From NCBI RefSeq assembly GCF_014898815.1, contig NW_026515433.1, positions 952,501-1,016,500 on the forward strand: a stretch of 64,000 nt of DNA, in the 5' to 3' direction. Shown in pieces: positions 58,487-64,000 of this stretch; within the stretch, counting starts at the first letter, position 1, and each line of letters starts with the position of its first letter. Position numbers and translations under genes: made by a program. Source of the stretch: Panonychus citri (Eukaryota; Arthropoda; Arachnida; Trombidiformes; Tetranychidae). The notes beneath the pieces are model-generated. The model was not told the DNA's origin, did no database searches, and saw only the letters and a list, made by a program, of their open reading frames with translations.

Positions 58487-59994
58487 ATGATATTTTCTAA
58501 ACTAAGTCAATTGTTGAGTAAATCTTTTAACCGGTTATCACTTTTTAAACTGCATGAAGCAATTGAAGCGAAACATGACAAATATGGATCAATTCGTGTG
58601 GAAGAAAAATATTGGCCTGTTAGACGGACAATCGTTTACGTTTTTAATCCATCCGATATTGAGAAAATTTTACGAGCCCAAGGTAAATTTCCCTATAGAC
58701 CTGCGAATGAATTTCTGGTCAAATATCGTTCATCTTTACCTGATCGTTATCCGACAATTGGATTTGGTAATCTACAGGGTGACAAATGGTTCTCTCAACG
58801 ACAGTTAATTGCTCCTATTTTATTATCCAGTGGTGTTCTTAATTCCTATCTACCTAATCTTAATGTGATTACCGATGATTTTATCACTTACCTTGGATTC
58901 CAACAGAATCAACAAGGTTCCATCAATGATTTATTAACTTGTACTGATCAATTTTCCCTTGAATCGATCGCCATGATTTGTTTAAATACTCGACTTGGTT
59001 GCTTATCAACCATAGAACCTTCAGAAGATGGTAGAAGATTAATTAGTGCGTCTAAAAATCTATTCAAATCATTTCAAGTTCTTTACCATGGTGTTCAATG
59101 GTGGAAATTCTGGCCTACTCCCAGTTATAAGATGTTCGTTGCCGCCGAAGAAGAGATTTACAATATTTCTGATAAATACGTTGATCGTGCTTTAAATGAG
59201 CTAAAAAACGATGATCAAAATTCGTGCCATGAGAAAGATGATTATGATTTAAATGATGACAGTAAATGTCTGTTGAAAACTTTGCTAATAACGAAGGGTT
59301 TAGATAGAGACACCGTACGAACTACAGTTATGGACTTTATGGTCGGTGGTATTAACACTGTTTCCACTTCGCTCTGTTTTCTTCTCCATCATTTATCGGT
59401 TAATCATGAAATTCAGGAGAAATTATTCAAAGAATTGGTCCAAGTTATCGGAAACTCACAAGTCGATGTCAATGAGACACATTTGAGTCGATTACCTTAC
59501 CTGAAAGCTTGTTTAAAGGAAAGTTTTCGATTGGCCACAGTTATACCAAATTTGGTTCGAATTCTTCCTGATTCGATCTCTCTTTCAGGTCAAAATGTTC
59601 CAGCAGAAGTAAGTTGATAATTTCGGTCCAACGATTAGTTGGATTTTGATTCATTTTTGATAACTTTTTCTCTATTTAATTTAATAGGTTCCAATTATGT
59701 TATCCTTTGGAGCTATTTGTAAACATCCTGATTATTTTGACGAACCGGAAACATTTCGACCTGAAAGATGGTTAGGTGATGCTCGCAGAGCGATTCATCC
59801 CTTTTCTTTACTAACTTTTGGCCTTGGTAATCGAATGTGTCGGTAGACGAATGTCCGAAATCGAGTTGTACATTGCAACTGCCAAAATTATTCTCAAATA
59901 CAAATTGTTATCAGAAACACCTAAATTATTATTGAAACAAGACTTTATCATTATTCCGGAAAATCAGATCAAAATTCATCTCGAACCAAGATGA
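58487..59994 (+). pseudogene. Mitochondrial-clan cytochrome P450, frameshifted at the haem motif
   Basis: Exons 58487-59608 and 59688 onward. The first 374 residues and the exon-2 start are intact P450: a mitochondrial-clan N-terminal region (YGSIRVEEKYW, EKILRAQGKFPYRP), the K-helix ESFR, FRPERW, and the haem region FGLGNRMC. After the haem cysteine the frame hits TAG (59844-59846). In the next frame the expected GRRMSEIELY continues to a natural end at 59992-59994. A loss of two bases between cysteine and glycine explains this; the local TGTG-like sequence suggests slippage. The I-helix reads GGINTV, with Asn for the usual acidic residue. Either a very recent pseudogene or a sequence error. 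The clan includes ecdysteroid hydroxylases, but a specific subfamily is not assigned. Confidence 0.85.
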
Positions 59995-60320
59995 TTGATA
60001 AAAAAGGTAATTAGTTTATTTTTACTCCATTTCGTTTCTAACACAAGATGTTAATTGTTACAATTAATTAAATAGATGAAACTTGTAAATTTACTGGATA
60101 AAAAACAATCAAGGTAAAATGATCAAAAGACTGACCAGTAGTGGACACATTCAAGTAACTAAATGCAATTTGATTAAGTTTAAAGGTTTGATATTTTAAT
60201 GGTCATTGTATTGATACGTCAATCAAATCATAATTGAAATTGATTGTTTGCAATAATCAGTGTCGATTGATCAATTAACTTAATTATTATTATTTTCTTC
60301 TTTTTCAATAATAATTTTCA

Positions 60321-60765
60321 ATGATTATTTCGACCGAGAAAGAACTCCAGAAGAAATCGAATCATCTGAAACTTTCCCTGTTTTCATGGTGAATGCTTGG
60401 ATCGCCGATTGGGTGACCAGATTCAATAGACTCGAATTCGATTATGCCTCCAAACCAGAACATAGAACTCGAACCATGACAAAAGCCCTTCGAACGATTC
60501 TCAACGCAATTGGATGAAAATTTCAATAATCAAATCGAGTGGAAATTTTTTCGTTAATTAAACATCTTCTCAAACATTGTTCAATCTTCTAATTGTTTTC
60601 TACTTTAAAACTGTTTAATCGCCATTTCATTTAATTGATGTACAATTAACATAAAAGTCAATTTCAAATCAATAACTTTTCTCAACGAATTTATTTTCAT
60701 GATAACATTTGATAACAGTAATTATCATTTTCTCAAATTGATTTATCGTTAATTAAGTGAGAAAA
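60321..60765 (+). repeat. Duplicated block A1, copy 2, with a truncated secreted-protein gene
   Basis: Copy of 57374-57818. It carries the C-terminal 65 codons of the FGQP/FDRE family gene up to the same stop (60515-60517), but no signal peptide or family leader. It begins abruptly after unrelated AT-rich sequence. The coding remnant is probably a gene fragment, not an expressed gene. Confidence 0.8.
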
Positions 60766-60891
60766 TTACATAAATTGTTTTTTAGAATCTAGAATTAATT
60801 AGTCCAAAACCCTATTTACCAATTTGAAACATTTTTTCTGCATTGAAAAAGCCTCAATATCTCACAAAGTTTTGCTTAATAATTTTGGCTT

Positions 60892-61025
60892 AATCACAAA
60901 CGGAATTTTAGCCTGCGGAAGTTCAATTTTGAATATTGGGCAAGTTTCAATATCGAAATAAAACGTGTGATCTGACAAGTCCAACAATGTGATCCATTGA
61001 TTCTTGTCTTTGAATTAACGCTTTC
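60892..61025 (+). repeat. Duplicated block A2, copy 2
   Basis: About 134 bp matching 57821-57954 with some six substitutions. It is separated from A1 by about 126 bp (60766-60891) that is absent in copy 1, so either an insertion here or a deletion there. Confidence 0.75.
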
Positions 61026-61030
61026 AATTA

Positions 61031-63098
61031 ATTTCGATATCAAATCTGTTAATTCAACGTAATCACCTGAACATCAATTAAGTGAAATTATTTTGAATCG
61101 AAACGAAGGTGAACTTGAATGTGATCCACTAGATGGCACTTGTCTCGAAAAGGTTAACCAATTAGAGGGAAAAATTTAAACAGTTAATTGTTTTGTTTAT
61201 TGTTCGTTGAATTGTTTCCTCTCAATTTATTGATTAATCAAGGATTCGACATTGGTTGTAATGGATTCTGTGTTGTTTGAAGAACAGAGATTCTAGAGAA
61301 TCAAAGAAAATATCGTTTTCTTTTCTCGTTGTTTTAAGAGTCAAAGGTGATTAAGGTAAAAATGTTTTCTTTTTAAACATAAATTCCAAGGTAAGGTTGA
61401 AGTGCTAATTGAATTTTTTCCATTACAATTTCTGATTATTAATGTTTATTCTCTCTCTCTCTCTCTCTTGTTCCTTTCTTACCTGAGAAATGGTTTCAGT
61501 GTTTAAATGAAATGGAAGAGAAAAATTCATTTAGCCTCATCTCTTTTCTCGTTCTCTCAACTTTAATTAAGTTAATAATGAAAACCCTTTACTTTTTTCT
61601 CTTCTGTTTTTCTATATCTCTTTTTTCTCTCTCAGATTCTTTTCTTTCTAGATACAAAGTATTCTAACCTCTCTCATCCCATTTGTATCATGTTTCAACA
61701 GCACCAATCACATGGAACCTTTTAGACTCTTGGGAGATGCTGTTACCGGATTACCATTATTCTCCAGCCTGTCAACGGTATATTAGGCCAATCTTCGTAT
61801 GCAGATGACATTAGTCACTCTCTCTCTCTCACCTATCACTTTGTAAATGTGAATTTTGTTTCAACACGTAAAGAAAAGGAGTAATTTGGACGGACTAAAG
61901 TATAACATTTACAAAGCCTATCATTAAATTTAATCAGACGTTTCCATCTTAATTCCTTCAACAGGAAAGACCAAGCAAATAGAAAAGGTGATTAACAATT
62001 GAAGGTAAAAATACTATTTCTCAAATTCTGTAATTGTTACAATGTGTAAAAAGATAATTACGAATGAATCAAGTTTATCTAATTTTCTCGTCATTTCATA
62101 AAAACTGAATGAACTTATTTTCTCATTTGTAAAGGTAACACAACAACAAGAAGACTAACAAAAAGATGGCGAGAAGGGAAATGGAAGAGAAAATAAAAGT
62201 GCAAATTCTATTGATGATAATGATGGATCCAAAAAGAGAAAAAAACACCAAGAAGAAGAAGAAGAAGATAAAGGAAAACTATGGAGAATGGAAGAAGAAA
62301 CTGAAAAGGCCCAAAAGTAAATGGAAAAATGAAATAGCAACGAAAAGAAATCATCTTTACATCAAAGATGAGAAGGGAGATGAAGATGATGCCGCTAACT
62401 GATGATGATAATGAAGAATAAGGAGAAAATGATGATTGTAATCATGATGATAGAGGATATATAATTTTTCTTTTTTTTCTACGCGTAACATGTTTATACA
62501 AAAGAAAAACTATCAAATAACTTGATAGAAGCGACCTAACGACTTGTAGCTACTCTTCCTTCTGTTAATAACAACTTACAGGTTAGAATTTTAGACTTAA
62601 AATGTAAGACCTTTTCTCTCTCTCTCTCCCTCTTATATCCTTTCTCTTTCTTCTCTTTCATCATCATCATCATCATCATTATCATCTTCCAAGACAAGAT
62701 ACCCTCTACACTGAATACTTTGGGCAATTGCATTCCAAACGAAAAAAGCAGAAGCTGGTTCGACAAGTTTTCTCTCTCTCTCTCTCCTTTTCTCTTTCTC
62801 TTACCTGATCCTCTTTCTTTTCTTCTCTTTCATCCTTAGACCGGCTTAATTCTTACCTTAGCATCTCTTTCTTTCTCTATTTTTCCTAATACAATTTTCT
62901 CTTTCTCTCTGCCTCACATTTTATTCTTCTTTCGTTGTTCTCTTTCTTTTTCTCTTCTTCTTCATCTATCTTAATAGCCCCTTTCTTTTTACCCCTAAGA
63001 CCCCTAAGGCTATTGAATGGGAGAGAAAGAAAGAGCAAAAAATGAAAGAACCTAATGAAAAAAGAGAAAAAAAAGAAAGAGAGAGAAAGAGCATAGGT
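61031..63098. other. Low-complexity intergenic region inside the duplicated block
   Basis: AT-rich with CT repeats (61450-61468, 62600-62660, 62770-62790, 62870-62960), GA/AAG-rich 62166-62300 and ATC repeat 62658-62680. The Lys/Glu-rich frame at 62166-62402 follows the composition and is not called. A 24-codon frame at 61712-61786 sits after an acceptor-like site but has no partner. Confidence 0.45.
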
Positions 63099-63312
63099 AA
63101 ACGTTTACCTGTAAATTGCAAGAGAGAGAGAGAGAGAAGAAGAGAGAGAATGAGAGAGCGTCCTTCTGGCCTGAGAGCCGTAGTAGCTCCCGTGTTCAGT
63201 TGAAAACACGGCCTCAATGTTAATGTTTTTAAACTTGACTAGACTTGGTTACCTTTTTTTTCTTCATCTTCTCTTTTAGCTTCTTTATTCTCATCTTTTC
63301 TCTCTCTCTCTT

Positions 63313-63588
63313 TACCTTTACAATTTTGATCAAGTTTTTGAACAACAACAAAACTATTTTTCTACTTACTGTTTTCGTTGATTCTTCATCTTCACCTTCA
63401 TCTTGTTTTTAACAATTTCCAATCTTGACCAATTTCAGTTTATTCCCATTACATATTTGTGTTGATTGTGTTGATCAAATCTTTGCCAACTTCTCAAATA
63501 ACGGATTTAATTGTTAACATTTTGTGATCGTAGTGTTTATTTGTTTCCATGTGATTCTGTTTACAGCACAAACAAAAGATGATGTCTA
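63313..63588 (+). repeat. Duplicated block B, copy 2
   Basis: Copy of 58025-58300. A related leader with GA repeats at 63099-63155 matches 57957-58018, so this copy has about 157 extra bases (63156-63312) between the two parts. Confidence 0.85.
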
Positions 63589-64000
63589 CATTGCAGATGT
63601 TATATCATCCTGATCATCATCAACAACAAAATAACCCAAAGCGATGACCACATCAACTGATGAAGTAAAGTTTTCCTTATGTTGGATTTAAAGTGATTTC
63701 TTTTTGTTTCTAGTGTTGGATTAATATTGATCACAGCGAACGATTAACCGATAGCTTTTTGTTTATCCACAATAACTGATGACAATTTAGATGTCATCAC
63801 AATTATCACAATCTAATCTACCATGGAAATGAATTTATCTTGACCAAAACCATGAGCCAATAATGTTAATCAACGATAACATGTTAACAACAAGATTAAC
63901 AAGTAAACTGGAATCAGAAAAGATGACAAGTAATTCTTGTCATACTAATTATATTCAGTCGATCAGTCAGAATAGACAAGATCGACTGAAGAGAATAGGC
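63589..64000. other. Window end, unassigned
   Basis: After block B the sequence diverges from the P450 leader. A short frame from the tandem ATG (63579) runs 22 codons to a stop. No P450 sequence follows within the window. Confidence 0.4.

Noticed and set aside
60385..60517. Short ATG frame in duplicate block A1 as an independent gene
   Set aside because: It is the C-terminal fragment of the 56875 gene without signal peptide or leader; treated as part of the duplication.
61712..61786. 24-codon frame MEPFRLLGDAVTGLPLFSSL and on, after an acceptor-like site
   Set aside because: It reads like an exon and is followed by a possible donor, but no partner exon or family could be found.
62166..62402. 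78-codon Lys/Glu-rich frame
   Set aside because: It follows AAG/GAA-rich low-complexity DNA with no recognisable domain or flanking signals.
1..64000. CRISPR arrays, bacterial operons, tRNA and rRNA genes
   Set aside because: None seen. The sequence is intron-containing animal DNA, and no tRNA A/B-box pair or rRNA segment was recognised by eye.

Overview
The window is nuclear DNA from an animal, most likely an arthropod and plausibly an acariform mite. The genes have phase-consistent GT-AG introns, many only 50 to 150 bp long, in an AT-rich background full of CT/GA and ATC/GAT microsatellites. The gene set is metazoan: CLEC16A, Orai, a quiver-type Ly6 protein, a vein/neuregulin EGF ligand, chitin deacetylase and astacin. 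The chitin deacetylase and the hemolymph-type Cys-rich protein point to an arthropod. The mite placement is inference only.

Layout, left to right. 1-11.5 kb: 3' part of CLEC16A/ema (+), intronless Orai calcium channel (-), GPI-anchored Ly6/quiver protein (+), PPM1-type phosphatase with a noncoding leader exon (+). 12.9-16.5 kb: decayed coding debris, clearest as fragments of an UNC-89/obscurin-like giant muscle kinase (SH3, Ig, Ig, kinase), with an intact Thr-rich secreted-protein gene on the opposite strand between the pieces. 16.6-23.5 kb: CDK20 (-), NAF1 (-) and a GRIP-domain golgin (+). 27-32 kb: a vein/neuregulin-like Ig+EGF ligand (+) with two alternative last exons that each supply the end of the EGF domain. 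33-35 kb: two uncertain small ORFs. 35.7-40.2 kb: chitin deacetylase (-). 44.7-46.7 kb: an unrecognised nuclear-type protein (+). 46.7-48.1 kb: RpS4 (-) with a box C/D snoRNA in its last intron, head-to-head with an MTRES1-like mitochondrial S4-domain protein (+). 50-52.9 kb: astacin protease and a Cys-rich hemolymph-type secreted protein (+). 53-54.7 kb: NSUN4-like mitochondrial protein (-). 56-64 kb: two related small secreted-protein genes, a mitochondrial-clan P450 broken at its haem motif, and a partial tandem duplication of this block.

The most unusual items are: the alternative EGF-end exons in the vein-like gene, which parallel vertebrate neuregulin alpha/beta EGF variants; one mitochondrial presequence exon shared by the NSUN4 and MTRES1 genes; an NSUN4 lacking both signature cysteines; the UNC-89 fragments; the P450 frameshift; and the duplicated block, in which one segment is identical and its neighbour has diverged. 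Exon boundaries were read by eye from splice sites and phase. Untranslated regions are mostly not resolved.
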